Source of the DNA: CAXMST01 sp963793415
GTDB taxonomy: Bacteria; Actinomycetota; Thermoleophilia; Solirubrobacterales; 70-9
Reading direction: 5' to 3'
Assembly: GCA_963793415.1 (NCBI GenBank)
Contig: CAWCAC010000002.1
Span: 3,127,313-3,191,312 of the forward strand
Length of the DNA: 64,000 nucleotides
The translations under genes and the position numbers were made by a program. The notes beneath the pieces are model-generated. The model was given only the letters and a program-made list of their open reading frames with translations. It was not told the DNA's origin and ran no database searches. Below are positions 1-9,030 of this stretch, one piece after another (the first letter of the stretch is position 1; every line of letters begins with the position of its first letter).

Positions 1-820
1 AAAGCGGCGCCTCGGCGACGATCAGGGCGAGCGCCGCCAGCGCCGTGGCGCGGGGCCGGCGGGCGGCGGCGAGGCCGGCGACGAGCAGCGCCAGCGCAGC
101 GCCGATCCGGCGACGCCGCGCCAGGTTGAGGGTGTCGGCCGGCGCCCGCCCCGCGAGCGCGAGCCGGGTCCACGGCTCGGCCCTCGAGAGCGCGTCGGTG
201 CGGGCCATCGAGGCCGCGGTCCAACGCTTCAGGTGCTTGCCGCGGATCGCCGGCTCGTTGACGATCCTGTGGCCGGCGCGATCGATCCGGGCGCCGAGTT
301 CGACGTCCTCGACCGCCGGCCTCGCGAACAGCTTCTCGTCGAAGCCGCCGGACTCGGCGAGCACGTCCGCGCGGACGGCGCCGAGCCCGGCCCAGAACGT
401 GCTCGCCTCCCCCGCGCCCGACTCGTGCACCGAGGCGTGGAGGAGGTTGCGAAAGCGTGAGACCACGCCCGGTTCGGCCGGGCTCTCGTCGTAGCTGCCG
501 AAGACGGCGGCGAGCCCGGGATCGGAGGCGAACGCCGCCCGGACCCGGTCCAGCGCGTCCGGGTGGACCTCGACGTCGCTGTCGACGAAGAGCACGATCT
601 CCGCACCGTCGGCGCTCGCCGAGCGCGCTCCGCGGTTCCGGGCCGCGGCCGGGCCGAGGCCCTCGGGGCTCTCGACAACCACGAGCCCATCGCCCGGCGA
701 GCGCGCGCTCTCGATCGCGGCCAGGCAGCGCGGCAGCGTCGCCGGCCGGTCGGTGGCGGGAACCACGACGGCGATCGCGGGCTGGGCCTGGGCAGGGGTT
801 CGGGGAGGCGAGTTAGGCAT
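1..820 (-). CDS. Family 2 glycosyltransferase, 3' end cut by window edge
   Basis: The first 273 codons are visible and no stop is reached before the window ends. A GT-A fold is indicated by the beta strand IAVVVPATDRP near residue 16, the nucleotide/metal motif DSD at residues 80-82 inside LFVDSDVEVH, and the acceptor-side motif VEDVELGARI. A hydrophobic segment follows as the sequence runs off the edge, so a membrane anchor is likely. Such enzymes transfer a sugar from an activated nucleotide donor to a cell-surface glycan; donor and acceptor cannot be told. The ATG lies inside a TTAGG/CCTAA palindrome shared with fbpA, and there is no room for a normal leader before the divergent oxidoreductase gene. 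Confidence 0.85.
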   Translation of the reverse strand, partial: MPNSPPRTPAQAQPAIAVVVPATDRPATLPRCLAAIESARSPGDGLVVVESPEGLGPAAARNRGARSASADGAEIVLFVDSDVEVHPDALDRVRAAFASDPGLAAVFGSYDESPAEPGVVSRFRNLLHASVHESGAGEASTFWAGLGAVRADVLAESGGFDEKLFARPAVEDVELGARIDRAGHRIVNEPAIRGKHLKRWTAASMARTDALSRAEPWTRLALAGRAPADTLNLARRRRIGAALALLVAGLAAARRPRATALAALALIVAEAPL

Positions 821-826
821 ACCTAA
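813..826. promoter_or_regulatory. Iron-box-like palindrome over a start codon (copy 1)
   Basis: TTAGGCATACCTAA is an imperfect palindrome with arms TTAGG and CCTAA. It resembles one half of the DtxR/IdeR operator consensus (TTAGGTTAGCCTAA, two mismatches). It contains the ATG of the minus-strand glycosyltransferase and sits 16 bp before the TTG of the divergent oxidoreductase. A 16-bp sequence including it recurs exactly at the start of fbpA. Regulation by an iron-dependent repressor is inferred. Confidence 0.55.
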
Positions 827-841
827 TAGGATGCGCGATTC

Positions 842-2380
842 TTGCAGGACCGGGCCACACCCAACGCACCCGTCGTCGTCGTCGGCGGCGGCCCCGCCGG
901 GCTAACCGCCGCCCTGCAGCTTGCCGAGCGTGGCGTCGACGTGCTCGTGCTCGAGGCCGGGCCCGAGCTCGGCGGCCTCGCGCGGACCGTCGAGCGCAAC
1001 GGCTACCGATTCGACCTCGGCGGCCACCGCTTCTTCACCAAGCGGCCCGAGATCGAGCTCCTCTGGCACGAGTTGCTCGGCGACGAGCTGCTGCTGCGGC
1101 CGCGGCGCTCGCGGATCCGCTGGCAGGGCCGCTTCATCGAGTACCCGCTGCGGCCCGCCGACCTGATCCGCAATGTCGGCGCCGGCGAGCTGGTGCGGAT
1201 CTGGAGCTCCTACCTGGCGGCACGCGCCCGCCCGCAGCGCAAGGCGGCGAACTTCGAGGAGTGGGTGACGGCTCGGTTCGGCCGGCGCCTGTTCGAGAAC
1301 TTCTTCCGCTCCTACACCGAGAAGGTCTGGGGAGTCGCGACCGACCGGATCAGCGCCGACTGGGCGGCGCAGCGGATCCGCAGCCTCTCGGTCGGGGAGG
1401 TCGCCCGGGCCGCGATCGGCCGCGGCGATCGCGGTCACCACAGCCTGATCGACGAGTTCCTCTACCCGCGGCTGGGGCCCGGTCAGCTCTGGGAAGCGAT
1501 GCGGGAGCGGATCGAGGCCGCCGGTGGCGAGATCCGAACCGGTGCGCCGGTGACGTCGATCCGCCCGCCCTCGGGCGAGACCCCCGCCCTCGTCGAGGCC
1601 GGGGACGAGTGGTTCGAGGCAGCCGCCGTGATCTCCTCGGCGCCGCTCGGCTCGCTCACCTCGCTGATCCCGGGCGCCCCCGCTCGCGCCCGCGCGGCCG
1701 CCGCCGAGCTGCGCCATCGCGACTTTCTCACCGTCGCCCTCGTCGTCGACGGGCCGAGCCCGTTCCCAGACAACTGGATCTACGTCCACGATCCCAACGT
1801 CGCCGTCGGCCGGGTCCAGAACTTCGGCGCCTGGAGCGAGGCGATGGTCCCCGAGCCGGGCCGCGCCTGCCTCGGTCTCGAGTACTTCTGCTTCGCCGGC
1901 GAGGGCCTGTGGACCGACTCCGATGCGTCGATGGTCGACCGGGCGGTGCGCGAGATCGACGCGATCGGCCTCGTCCGCCGCAGCTCCGTGCTCGACGGCC
2001 ACGTCGTCCGGGTCCCGGCGGCGTATCCGATCTACGGTGAGCGCTACGGCCAGCGGATCGCCGCGATGCGCGCCTGGCTCGCGCGGATGCCCTGGCTGCA
2101 GCAGGTCGGCCGCAACGGCCTGCACCGCTACAACAACGTCGACCACTCGATGCTGACCGCGATCTACGCGGTCGAGAACCTCTGCGACGGCGCCGACCAC
2201 GACCTCTGGGCGGTCAACGCGGACAGCGACTACCACGAGGGCGGCACCCGTGCCGGCGCCGCGGCAGTCGCCGGCGAGCGCGTTCAGCCCTACCTGCGAA
2301 CGCCGTCGGTGCCGGCAGCGGCCCGCGTGGCGCCAGCCGCCGGGCGCGACGTCGTCGGCGGCGCGCAAGCGATCAGGTAG
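842..2380 (+). CDS. FAD-dependent oxidoreductase, HemY / UDP-galactopyranose mutase-like
   Basis: 512 residues. An N-terminal Rossmann dinucleotide fold is shown by VVVVGGGPAGL (G15, G17, G20), an acidic residue ending the second strand (VLVLEAGPELGG) and the GGHRFF motif that follows in NAD(P)-binding_8/amine-oxidase-type flavoproteins. The C-terminus has the FAD-closing segment NADSDYHEGG. Members of this broad family include protoporphyrinogen oxidase-like enzymes and proteins found beside glycosyltransferases. The divergent glycosyltransferase makes a role in glycan or lipid-linked sugar metabolism more likely than heme synthesis; this is inference. The start is TTG, because a stop lies four codons upstream; AGGA at 828-831 is a weak ribosome site. 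The 3' end overlaps the convergent membrane protein by 91 bp. Confidence 0.85.
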   Translation: MQDRATPNAPVVVVGGGPAGLTAALQLAERGVDVLVLEAGPELGGLARTVERNGYRFDLGGHRFFTKRPEIELLWHELLGDELLLRPRRSRIRWQGRFIEYPLRPADLIRNVGAGELVRIWSSYLAARARPQRKAANFEEWVTARFGRRLFENFFRSYTEKVWGVATDRISADWAAQRIRSLSVGEVARAAIGRGDRGHHSLIDEFLYPRLGPGQLWEAMRERIEAAGGEIRTGAPVTSIRPPSGETPALVEAGDEWFEAAAVISSAPLGSLTSLIPGAPARARAAAAELRHRDFLTVALVVDGPSPFPDNWIYVHDPNVAVGRVQNFGAWSEAMVPEPGRACLGLEYFCFAGEGLWTDSDASMVDRAVREIDAIGLVRRSSVLDGHVVRVPAAYPIYGERYGQRIAAMRAWLARMPWLQQVGRNGLHRYNNVDHSMLTAIYAVENLCDGADHDLWAVNADSDYHEGGTRAGAAAVAGERVQPYLRTPSVPAAARVAPAAGRDVVGGAQAIR

Positions 2381-3768
2381 GCGCTCCAGTCTCCGTCCTC
2401 GAAGGTCGGCGACCCACCGGCGTCCCGGGCGGCACCCACGACGTCAGCCGGCGCGTCGGGACCGAGCAGGACGATGCCCTGGGCCGGGACCGATGCGCGC
2501 CGCAGCGAGACCTCGGAGACATGCCGCTCGAGCTCCCACGCGAGCGCCGGCTGCGAGTCGAGATCCGAGGTCGTGACCGCACCGCAGCGCGCGAACGGCT
2601 CCGGCCCGAGTGTGTCGACCACCTCGCGCATCCCCTCGACGCTGCGGTGGATCGCGACGGCGTCGCCGACCGCGCTGCCGAGGCCGACGGCCCGGAAACC
2701 CCCCTGCACGACGAGCGCGAGGACGGCGACGGCGGCCGCCAGGCGGGGGGCGCCGCCGCGCTCCATGAGCAAAACCAGGGCGACGGCACCGAGCACGCAG
2801 AGGACGGCTCCTGCCGGCGCCGAGAAGCGCGGCAGGCCGGCGAAGCCGAACAGGGACATGGCGAAGACGATCGCCACCCACGCGAGGGCGAACGCGGCCA
2901 GGACGGCGATCTCCCGCTCTCCCTCGGCCGGCTCGCGCCGGCCCCGGCGCACGGCGACGAACCAGACGGCGAGCGCGGCGAGCAACGCCGCCGGCGCCAG
3001 GGTCCCGGCGCGCCACAGGGCCTCGAGGCCGTTGGTGAGCGGCCCCTCGTCGTCGGCGCGGGCGGCGCGCTCGGCGCCCGAGATCGCGTTGCCGGATCCG
3101 ATCAGGTCCGGTCCGAGCCAGAACAGCGGGACGGCCGCGAGGCCGAGGGCAATCGAGACGCGGGCGCCGCCCGCGCGCCAGATCCAGACGCCGTAGCCGA
3201 GCAGGAACGGCCAGGCCTCCGGCCGCAGCAGCGCGGCCGCCACCAACAGGCCGAATGCCACCCACCGCGCCCGCACCAGGTGCGCCTCGATCGCCCCGAG
3301 CAGCAGCGCGACGAGCAGCGGCTCGGAGAGCCCCCCTGCGAACTGCCTGATCCACGGCGTGAATCCGTCCCCGAGCAGGACCAGAGCGGCGGCGGCGATG
3401 CCGCCGGCGAGCAGCGGCGCGCGCCCGCGCGCGCCGGCGTCGCGGGCGAGGCGCCAGGCGAGCCTTGCGGCGAGGGCGACGGCGGCGAGCCAGCCGGCGC
3501 GGGCGATCAGCAGCCAAAGAGCCGGAGCCGCGTCGCCGGCCAGCGAGATCGGCGTCGTCAGGAGGACCGGAAGCGGCTTCCAGGAGGCGCCGGCGGAGGT
3601 GTCGAGGTCGAATCCCGCGACCTCCCTTCCCCAGATCAGCCATGACCAGGCGTCGAAGACCGGTTCGAACGGCAACAGCAGGCTCAGCGCCGCGAGGGCG
3701 AAGGCGCCCGCGACAGCGACCCGGGCGAACCGGGCGCTCTCACCCGTCAGGCCTGCGCCGGGCTCCAT
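2290..3768 (-). CDS. Polytopic membrane protein, GT-C glycosyltransferase-like
   Basis: 492 residues with about ten or more predicted transmembrane helices. The layout, a first loop with acidic and aromatic residues (FDAWSWLIWGREVAGFDLD) followed by repeated Ala/Leu-rich helices with RPEAWP between them and a soluble C-terminal part, resembles GT-C enzymes that use polyprenyl-phosphate sugars. No family could be fixed, so substrate and reaction are unknown. Its ATG is 16 bp from the ATG of divergent fbpA, with the second palindrome between them, so both promoters must share that spot. It converges on the FAD oxidoreductase with a 91-bp overlap. A surface-glycan job fits with its neighbours (inference). 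Confidence 0.75.
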   Translation of the reverse strand: MEPGAGLTGESARFARVAVAGAFALAALSLLLPFEPVFDAWSWLIWGREVAGFDLDTSAGASWKPLPVLLTTPISLAGDAAPALWLLIARAGWLAAVALAARLAWRLARDAGARGRAPLLAGGIAAAALVLLGDGFTPWIRQFAGGLSEPLLVALLLGAIEAHLVRARWVAFGLLVAAALLRPEAWPFLLGYGVWIWRAGGARVSIALGLAAVPLFWLGPDLIGSGNAISGAERAARADDEGPLTNGLEALWRAGTLAPAALLAALAVWFVAVRRGRREPAEGEREIAVLAAFALAWVAIVFAMSLFGFAGLPRFSAPAGAVLCVLGAVALVLLMERGGAPRLAAAVAVLALVVQGGFRAVGLGSAVGDAVAIHRSVEGMREVVDTLGPEPFARCGAVTTSDLDSQPALAWELERHVSEVSLRRASVPAQGIVLLGPDAPADVVGAARDAGGSPTFEDGDWSAYLIACAPPTTSRPAAGATRAAAGTDGVRR

Positions 3769-3778
3769 GATGTAAGTA

Positions 3779-3792
3779 TTAGGTATGCCTAA
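3779..3792. promoter_or_regulatory. Iron-box-like palindrome over the fbpA start (copy 2)
   Basis: TTAGGTATGCCTAA; with the preceding TA it is identical over 16 bp to the reverse complement of the copy at 813-828. The ATG of fbpA is in its centre. Its position at an iron-transporter start supports an iron-responsive operator, but the regulator is not in this window. Confidence 0.6.
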
Positions 3793-4843
3793 TCACGGTG
3801 CTACCGGCCGATCGGCCGCGGTCCTCGCAGTTGCCGCTGCCCTTTTCCTGCTCGCCCTCGGTCTCGTCGCCTGTGGCGGTGGCAGCTCGGAAGGTGGCGA
3901 CAGCGCCGACGAGCCCGAGACCGAGGGCATCACGGTCTACTCCGGACGCATCGGCGCCCTGATCGGCCCCGCGATCGACATGTACGAGGCCGAGGTCGAC
4001 CGCGACGTGCAGGTCCGCTTCGGCGACAGCGCCCCGCTCGCGGCGACGCTGATCGAGGAGGGCGACAACTCGCCCGCCGACGTCTTCTTCGCCCAGGACG
4101 CCGGCTCGCTCGACGCGGTCGCCGCCGCCGGCCTGCTCGAGCCGCTGCCGGAGCGGATCCTGAAGCTGGTGCCGGAGCAGTACCGCTCCCCGGACGGATA
4201 CTGGGTCGGGACCACGGCGCGCTCGCGGATCATCGCCTACGGGCCCGAGGTCGACGAGTCGGAGCTGCCGGATTCGCCGCTCGAGCTGACCGAGCCGCAG
4301 TGGGAGGGCCGCGTCGGCTGGGCGCCCACCAACGCCTCGCTGATCAGCTACGTCACGGCGCTCCGCGCCGAGGAGGGTGACGACGTCGCCCGGGAGTGGC
4401 TCGAGGGCATGGTCGCCAACGGCGTCCAGTCCTACGAGTCGAACGTCCCGGTCCGCGACGCGATCGCCTCGGGCGAGATCGACGTCGGACTGATCAACCA
4501 CTACTACGTGGCCGAGGCGATCGCCGAGGAGGGCCCTGACTACCCCGTCAAGGCCTACTTCCCGCCCGACGACCTCGGCTCGCTCGTAAACGTCGCCGGC
4601 GCCGGCGTCCTCGCATCCTCCGACCGCAAGGACGAGGCCTTCGACTTCATCGAGTTCATGCTCTCGGAGCCCGCGCAGGAGTACTTCGCCGAGAGCTCGA
4701 AGGAGTACCCGCTCGCCGCCGGGGTCGAGGCCGACACCGAGCTGACGCCGCTCGAGGAGATCCCGGCCCCCGACGTCGATCTCGGCGAGCTCAACGACAT
4801 CGAGGGCACGATCGAGATGATGCGGGAGACGGGAGCGCTCTGA
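3785..4843 (+). CDS. fbpA: Ferric iron ABC transporter substrate-binding lipoprotein
   Basis: 352 residues. A signal peptide ends in the lipobox LVAC (Cys30), so the protein is anchored outside the membrane. The mature part starts with ITVYSGR and continues with FFAQDAGSLDAV and GLINHYYV, typical of FbpA/FutA/AfuA-type periplasmic Fe3+ binders (extracellular solute-binding family 1), which bind ferric iron through tyrosines. It delivers iron to the permease encoded next, with which it shares a TGATG stop/start overlap. The ATG is inside a TTAGG/CCTAA palindrome, leaving no classical Shine-Dalgarno; a leaderless or nearly leaderless mRNA is likely. Specificity for iron rather than another oxyanion or metal is inferred from family and box. 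Confidence 0.9.
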   Translation: MPNHGATGRSAAVLAVAAALFLLALGLVACGGGSSEGGDSADEPETEGITVYSGRIGALIGPAIDMYEAEVDRDVQVRFGDSAPLAATLIEEGDNSPADVFFAQDAGSLDAVAAAGLLEPLPERILKLVPEQYRSPDGYWVGTTARSRIIAYGPEVDESELPDSPLELTEPQWEGRVGWAPTNASLISYVTALRAEEGDDVAREWLEGMVANGVQSYESNVPVRDAIASGEIDVGLINHYYVAEAIAEEGPDYPVKAYFPPDDLGSLVNVAGAGVLASSDRKDEAFDFIEFMLSEPAQEYFAESSKEYPLAAGVEADTELTPLEEIPAPDVDLGELNDIEGTIEMMRETGAL

Positions 4844-6489
4844 TGTCGCCCGCGGTCCCTGCGACCGTACCGCCGGCGTCCGGGCCCGGGGCCGGCTCGG
4901 CGGCAGCGAGATCGGGTCTCGGGAGGGTCTTCGGCGCTCGCCGGCCGCCGCTCGGATTGCTGCTGCTCGGACTGCTCGCGGGAGCCGCGGCCTCGCTTCC
5001 CGCCGTGTACCTGGTGATCGTGATCGCCGGCGATCCGCAGGCGGCCTGGGACTCGATCGACAACTCGCGCACGGTCGAGCTGGCACTGCGGACGATCGGG
5101 CTGACCGCTGCCGTCTCGGCCACCGCAGTCGCGGTCGGCGTCCCGCTTGCCTGGCTCGTGACCAGGACCGACCTCCCCGGGCGCCGCCTCTGGGCAACGG
5201 TGACGGCACTGCCGCTCGTGATCCCGAGCTACATCGGCGCCTACCTGCTCGTCTCGGCTCTCGGCCCGGCCGGGCTCGCACGTGACGTGCTCGGCGTCGA
5301 TCGGCTTCCCTCGATCTACGGGTTCTTCGGCGCCTGGCTCGCGCTCAGCCTCTTCACCTACCCGCTCGTCCTGCTCAGCGTCCGCGCCGCCCTCGCCCGG
5401 CTCGACCCGCAGATCGAGGACGCCGCCCGCTCGATGGGACGGACCCGGCGACAGACCTTCACCTCGGTGATCCTGCCGCAGTTGCTGCCGGCGATCAGCG
5501 CCGGCGCCCTGCTCGTCGCGCTTTACGTGATCAGCGACTTCGGAGCCGTCTCGATCATGCGCTTCGACTCGTTCACGCGCGACATCTACATCGAGAGCCA
5601 GGCGAGCTTCGACCGGACCGGCGCCGCCGCGCTCTCGTTCCTGCTCGTGCTGCTGGTCGTTGCGCTGCTCGCCGCCTATGCCTGGATCCGCGGCTCGCTT
5701 CGCTACCACCGTGTCGGACCGGGCTCGATCCGGCCGGCGCCGCCGGTGCCCCTCGGCCGCTGGAAGGCGCCGGCGATCGGCTTCTGCGCGCTGGTCACCC
5801 TGATCGCGCTAATGCTGCCCGTCGGTGTCCTCGTCTACTGGGCGACCCAGGGGATCGGAGAGGTGGACACCTCCGCCCTGGTCACCGACGCGGGCAACTC
5901 GTTGCTGGCGGCCGGAGGTGCCGCCGCGCTCGCGGCTGTCTTCGCGATCGTCATCGCAGTGCTTGCCGTCCGCTACCCCTCCCCGCTCAGCAGCCTGATC
6001 GAGCGCTTCGGCTACGCCGGCTACGCGCTGCCGGGAATCGTCGTCGCAATCGCACTCGTCTTCTTCGGCACCCGCGTCGCGCTGCCGCTCTACCAGACGC
6101 TAGGCATGCTGATCTTCGCGCTCACGATCCACTATCTGCCGCTCGCCGTCGGCGCCGTCAGCACCTCGCTGCTGCAGGTGCCGCCGCGCGTGGAGGAGGC
6201 GGCACGGAGCATGGGGCGCAGGCCGATCGAGGTCTTCCGGACCGTGACGACGCCGCTCGTCGCCGGCGGCATCGCCGCCGGCACCGCCCTCGTCTTCCTG
6301 CACGCGTTGAAGGAGCTGCCGGCGACCCTGCTGCTCGCGCCGATCGGCTTCGAGACGCTGGCGATCGACATCTGGCGGCAGACGACGGCCGGGTTCTTCG
6401 AGGCCGTGGCGATCCCCGCCCTGCTGTTGCTCGCGGTCGCGGCGCCGCCGCTGTGGTGGCTGACCGGGAGATCGGAGCCGTCGCCGTGA
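4843..6489 (+). CDS. fbpB: Ferric iron ABC transporter permease, two fused halves
   Basis: 548 residues, about twelve membrane helices. The protein is a tandem duplication of the BPD permease domain: the cytoplasmic EAA loops EDAARSMGRTRRQTF (about residue 195) and EEAARSMGRRPIEVF (about residue 455) mark each half. This fused form is the usual FbpB/AfuB arrangement for Fe3+ uptake. It forms the membrane channel driven by the ATPase encoded immediately downstream. The start overlaps the fbpA stop (TGATG) and its stop overlaps the fbpC start (GTGA), so the three genes are translationally coupled. Confidence 0.92.
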   Translation: MSPAVPATVPPASGPGAGSAAARSGLGRVFGARRPPLGLLLLGLLAGAAASLPAVYLVIVIAGDPQAAWDSIDNSRTVELALRTIGLTAAVSATAVAVGVPLAWLVTRTDLPGRRLWATVTALPLVIPSYIGAYLLVSALGPAGLARDVLGVDRLPSIYGFFGAWLALSLFTYPLVLLSVRAALARLDPQIEDAARSMGRTRRQTFTSVILPQLLPAISAGALLVALYVISDFGAVSIMRFDSFTRDIYIESQASFDRTGAAALSFLLVLLVVALLAAYAWIRGSLRYHRVGPGSIRPAPPVPLGRWKAPAIGFCALVTLIALMLPVGVLVYWATQGIGEVDTSALVTDAGNSLLAAGGAAALAAVFAIVIAVLAVRYPSPLSSLIERFGYAGYALPGIVVAIALVFFGTRVALPLYQTLGMLIFALTIHYLPLAVGAVSTSLLQVPPRVEEAARSMGRRPIEVFRTVTTPLVAGGIAAGTALVFLHALKELPATLLLAPIGFETLAIDIWRQTTAGFFEAVAIPALLLLAVAAPPLWWLTGRSEPSP

Positions 6490-7547
6490 ACGCGGTCGCA
6501 ACCGGCGAGCCCCGCGCGGTCACCCTGAGCGGGTTGCGCAAGAGCTTCGGCGCCAAGGCGGCCGTCGACGGGCTCGACCTCGAGGCGCCACCCGGCGGCA
6601 TCGTCGCGTTGCTCGGCCCGAGCGGCTGCGGCAAGACGACGACCCTGAGAATGATCGCGGGCCTCGAGAAGCCCGACGCGGGAACGATCGTCGTCGGCGA
6701 GAGGACCCTGAACAGCGAAACCGAGATGGTCCCGCCCGAGCGCCGACGGATCGGGATGGTGTTCCAGGACTACGCCCTCTTCCCTCACCTCGACGTCGCC
6801 CGCAACGTCGCCTACGCGCTCGGCCGAGGCGGCGATCGCAAGCGCGCCGAGGAGGCGCTCGAGCTCGTCGGCCTCGGCGGCTACGGCGAGCGCTCGGTGC
6901 ACCAGCTCTCCGGCGGCGAGCAGCAGCGTGTCGCGCTCGCCCGCGCCCTCGCCCCCGGCCCCGACCTGCTGCTCCTCGACGAGCCCTTCTCGAACCTCGA
7001 CGCGAGCCTGCGCGAGCGGCTCCGCTCGGAGGTCCGCAAGATCCTCAACGACGCCGGGGTGACGACGCTGTTCGTCACCCACGATCAGGAGGAGGCGCTC
7101 AGCCTCGCCGACACCGTCGCCGTCATGAACAGCGGCAGGCTCGAGCAGATCGGCTCGCCCGAAGAGGTCTACACCTCCCCCGCGAGCCACTGGGTGGCGG
7201 GGTTCCTCGGCGACATCGACGTCCTTCCGGGCACGGTCAGCGAGGGCCATGTCGAGTGCGAGCTCGGCCAGTTCCCGACCGGCGCCGGGCTCGACGGCGC
7301 GGTCGACGTACTCGTCCGGCCGGAGGCCGTCGGGATCTCAGCGGCGCGGCCCGCAACGGCCTCGGGCACGCTCGCCGGCCGGATCTGCGGTCGAACCTAC
7401 TTCGGACACGATCAGCTGCTCGAGGTCGAGCTGCCTTCGGGGACACGGATCAGAGCGCGCCGCATGAGCTGGCCTTCCTGGCACGAGGGCGACGCGGTCC
7501 GCGTCTGGCTCGAGGGCCCGGCGAACGTGCTGCCCCGCCGGGGCTGA
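6486..7547 (+). CDS. fbpC: Ferric iron ABC transporter ATP-binding protein
   Basis: 353 residues from GTG at 6486, chosen because it overlaps the fbpB stop as GTGA; an in-frame GTG 33 bp upstream would lie inside fbpB. Walker A is GPSGCGKTT, the Q-loop is in MVFQDYALFPH, the ABC signature is LSGGEQQRVALARAL, Walker B is LLLLDEPFSNLD and the H-loop is FVTHDQEEA. A C-terminal TOBE-like domain (about residues 235-353) follows. It couples ATP hydrolysis to iron import through FbpB. The gene is convergent with the next lipoprotein gene; short GC-rich inverted repeats (for example CCCCGCCGGGG) near 7533-7575 may end transcription. Confidence 0.92.
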   Translation: MNAVATGEPRAVTLSGLRKSFGAKAAVDGLDLEAPPGGIVALLGPSGCGKTTTLRMIAGLEKPDAGTIVVGERTLNSETEMVPPERRRIGMVFQDYALFPHLDVARNVAYALGRGGDRKRAEEALELVGLGGYGERSVHQLSGGEQQRVALARALAPGPDLLLLDEPFSNLDASLRERLRSEVRKILNDAGVTTLFVTHDQEEALSLADTVAVMNSGRLEQIGSPEEVYTSPASHWVAGFLGDIDVLPGTVSEGHVECELGQFPTGAGLDGAVDVLVRPEAVGISAARPATASGTLAGRICGRTYFGHDQLLEVELPSGTRIRARRMSWPSWHEGDAVRVWLEGPANVLPRRG

Positions 7548-7577
7548 GCCACCGCGGCGCGCGAGCGCGCGGCCGGG

Positions 7578-8141
7578 CTACTTGGACTTCAGCGACGGCA
7601 AGCAGCCGCGCAGGCGCTGCGCCTGGACGAAGCTGCTCACCTCGGCTGCGGCGGCGGCCAGGCTCTGGTCGGCGGAGCGCAGCTCATCCTCGACGCCCTC
7701 CTCGCCGATCATGTGCGCGATCCGGCCGCTCCAGTCCAGCTCCATCGCCAGCGTCGAGACGAACTCCCGGTAGTCCTCCTCGACCGACGGCGGCGGCCGC
7801 AACTCCGCCAGGTTGCTGAGTTGCTGTTCGATCACCGGGCGGCTCACCTCGAACGCCGCGCGGCTGATCGATGCCTCGTCGAGAGCGCTGGGGTCCGCCT
7901 GGATCTGCTTGACGAGATCCGTCGAAACGGCGCTCACCTCGATCATCGCCTGCCGGCAGACCGCGCCGACGCGCTGGCGCCACTGGCTCATGGTCAGGAT
8001 CGGCCCGGTGGTCGCGAACTCGGGGGTCGCGGCGTCGACCGTCTCGTAGTCGGAGTCCTCTCCGCAGCCCAGCGCCAGCAGGGCCGAGCCGAGCAGCAGC
8101 ACCGACACTGCGAGATGCGAGATCGGCAAGCGGGTCCGCAT
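7578..8141 (-). CDS. Lipoprotein of unknown function
   Basis: 187 residues with a signal peptide and lipobox ALGC (Cys26), so probably a membrane-anchored extracytoplasmic protein. The mature part is mostly predicted alpha helix with two further cysteines (VCRQAM and RGCLPS) that could pair. I do not recognise a family. Its ATG overlaps the truA stop by one base (TGATG), so it is translated as the last gene after truA, though nothing connects it to tRNA modification. Confidence 0.75.
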   Translation of the reverse strand: MRTRLPISHLAVSVLLLGSALLALGCGEDSDYETVDAATPEFATTGPILTMSQWRQRVGAVCRQAMIEVSAVSTDLVKQIQADPSALDEASISRAAFEVSRPVIEQQLSNLAELRPPPSVEEDYREFVSTLAMELDWSGRIAHMIGEEGVEDELRSADQSLAAAAAEVSSFVQAQRLRGCLPSLKSK

Positions 8142-8881
8142 CAGTAGCGGACTCCGATCAGAAATAGGCCGTGGGCGGGTGCCGTCTCGCCGGCTTCGGC
8201 CCGCGGTCTGCCCGTAAGGAGGAGAGCGAGCGTTTCCGGGTCGCGCCGGCCGGAGCCGATCTCGAGCATCGTGCCCACGAGTGCTCGAACCATGTTGCGC
8301 ATGAATGCATCAGCTTCCACCTCGAAGCTAAGGATCTCCTCAGCGCGGGGATCCGTTCCCCATCCGGCCTCGAGAATGTTGCGCTCGAAGCGCACGTGCT
8401 CGGTCTCGGTTGGGGTGAAGGCGGTGAAGTCGTGCGTTCCCTGGATCTGACCCGCGCAGGCCTCGAGCAGGGCGTGATCGAGCGGATACGGCCAGTGCAG
8501 CGCGTAGCGCCGCTCGAAGGGATCGGGCACCTCACTCAGCTGCAGGCGGTATCGGTAGCGGCGGGACAGCGCGGCACGGCGCGCGTCGAAGCTGTCCGGG
8601 GCAGGCTCGGCCTGCGTGATCGCGATGTCCTCCGGGGTCAGCGCGTTCAGCGCTCGCCGCAGACTCTCGGGCGGCGCCTTCTCGGCGCTGAAGCTGGCGA
8701 CCTGGGCGGACGCGTGGACGCCGGCATCGGTCCTGCCAGCGACCGTGACGGGCGTTGGTGTCCCGAACAGCTTGCCAAGCGCCCCTTCGATCTCCTCCTG
8801 CACGGTCCGCTGACCAGGCTGACGCGCCCAGCCGCGAAACCGGGTCCCGTCATAGGCGATGTCGAGCCGGTAGGTGCGCAT
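8141..8881 (-). CDS. truA: tRNA pseudouridine synthase A
   Basis: 246 residues, near the usual length. TruA makes pseudouridine at positions 38-40 of the tRNA anticodon stem-loop. The catalytic aspartate is Asp52 in AGRTDAGVHA; other conserved parts are YDGTRFRGWARQ, the SRRYRYRL strand, HDFTAF and FMRNMVR. In many actinobacteria truA follows rplQ in the alpha operon. Here a plus-strand DUF559 gene lies between rplQ and truA, so truA needs its own promoter. Confidence 0.95.
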   Translation of the reverse strand: MRTYRLDIAYDGTRFRGWARQPGQRTVQEEIEGALGKLFGTPTPVTVAGRTDAGVHASAQVASFSAEKAPPESLRRALNALTPEDIAITQAEPAPDSFDARRAALSRRYRYRLQLSEVPDPFERRYALHWPYPLDHALLEACAGQIQGTHDFTAFTPTETEHVRFERNILEAGWGTDPRAEEILSFEVEADAFMRNMVRALVGTMLEIGSGRRDPETLALLLTGRPRAEAGETAPAHGLFLIGVRY

Positions 8882-9030
8882 CGGCGCCGGAGTATCGCGC
8901 GCCGGCTGCCGCGCCGGGGCGCCCGCCGCGCGTGCGGGAGCGGCGCCGCCACCGAGGGCGCGGAATCGGGGTGTGCAGCAGCGAGGGGGGCGAGATCAGG
9001 GCCGCCGGGACCTCTGGACACCAGATATGG

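Noticed and set aside
3779..5281. Minus-strand frame opposite fbpA and fbpB
   Set aside because: Arg-rich shadow translation; the plus-strand transporter genes have full domain signatures.
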